NCBI GenBank assembly: GCA_900544655.1
Contig: UQWE01000093.1
Span: 1 to 5,049 of the forward strand
DNA length: 5,049 bases
Direction of reading: 5' to 3'
DNA from: an uncultured Coriobacteriaceae bacterium
GTDB lineage: Bacteria; Actinomycetota; Coriobacteriia; Coriobacteriales; Atopobiaceae
The translations under genes were made by a program, and so were the position numbers. This document shows positions 4,747 to 5,049 of this stretch, one piece after another. Every line of letters starts with the position of its first letter. Positions within the stretch are counted from its first letter, which is position 1. The notes under the pieces are model-generated. The model saw only the letters and a list, made by a program, of their open reading frames with translations. It did no database searches and was not told the DNA's origin.

Positions 4747-5049
4747 TTAGGCGCTCAGCTTGCCTGCGAGCTCGAGGACCTCGGCCACGTCTGCGGTCTC
4801 CGTCGCCCAGGAGCAGACGAAGCGGATGACGCGGCGGCCGTCCTCCAGGACGTAGAAGGTCTCGCAACCCACGGCGGCCTCGAGAGCCTCGGTCTGCTCG
4901 GGCGTGGCCGTCACGAAGACCTGGTTGCTGGTGGAGTTGCCATAGAGCTCATAGCCGGCGGAGACGAGACCCTTGCGAAGGGCGGTCGCCTGCTCGTTGG
5001 CGTGGCGGGCGGGAGGCCCATGAAGATGCTCCCCGGCCTTTACCGCCCC
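4747..5049 (-). CDS. Threonine aldolase-like PLP enzyme, C-terminal fragment
   Basis: This is the last 100 codons of a minus-strand gene cut by the right window edge; the stop TAA is at 4749-4747. The family (threonine aldolase/beta-eliminating lyase, fold type I PLP enzymes) cleaves L-threonine to glycine and acetaldehyde. The tail has family hallmarks: RHANEQATALRKGL, GYELYGNSTSNQVFV (where relatives have an S/T-P/S-x-N-Q-x-F motif), FYVLEDGRRVIRFVCSWAT with the strongly conserved R-F-x-x-S-W-A-T, and a closing acidic helix (ETADVAELAGKL). The PLP lysine and N-terminal domain are outside the window. The first ~13 residues of the fragment (AVKAGEHLHGPP) do not read like the family, and the alternative phase gives SIFMGLP, suggesting local frameshifts near the edge. 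Low-specificity L-threonine aldolase is the best guess; another beta-eliminating lyase is possible. Confidence 0.82.
   Translation of the reverse strand, partial: GAVKAGEHLHGPPARHANEQATALRKGLVSAGYELYGNSTSNQVFVTATPEQTEALEAAVGCETFYVLEDGRRVIRFVCSWATETADVAEVLELAGKLSA

Overview
The window looks like ordinary chromosome of a GC-rich, anaerobic, Gram-positive-type bacterium. A Coriobacteriia relative (Olsenella, Collinsella or Atopobium group) is my best guess. That guess rests on the strong G/C preference at third codon positions, AGGAG-type ribosome sites 5-6 nt before ATG starts, a CCA-encoding tRNA gene, a two-iron superoxide reductase (typical of anaerobes) and the flavour of the proteins. It is an inference, not a search result.

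Layout from left to right. Positions 1-170 hold no convincing gene. A Gfo/Idh/MocA-family NAD(P)-dependent oxidoreductase lies on the minus strand (171-1310). A 480-bp divergent intergenic region (1311-1790) follows, with an AT-rich promoter/operator island and a direct repeat of 20-bp period. A desulfoferrodoxin-type superoxide reductase is on the plus strand (1791-2183). A tRNA-Thr(CGT) gene lies on the minus strand (2385-2460), with its own promoter and a strong intrinsic terminator. Next is a non-coding stretch (about 2540-2760) containing an array of four tandem repeats of about 27 bp with a hairpin core. A probable two-gene plus-strand operon follows: a HAD-superfamily phosphatase (2822-3487) and a DMT/EamA membrane transporter with an unusual acidic N-terminal extension (3530-4627). 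A bidirectional terminator (4668-4705) separates this operon from the convergent C-terminal part of a threonine aldolase-like PLP enzyme on the minus strand (4747-5049), which is cut by the window edge.

The genes do not form one pathway. The superoxide reductase is a stand-alone oxidative-stress gene. The oxidoreductase, phosphatase/transporter pair and aldolase are housekeeping or metabolic genes of unknown exact substrate. I see no phage, transposase, CRISPR or defence gene. The least-explained parts are the 27-bp repeat array next to the tRNA, the regulatory island between the oxidoreductase and the superoxide reductase, and a reading-phase anomaly in the aldolase fragment near the right edge. 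I do not see strong evidence for a new biological system.
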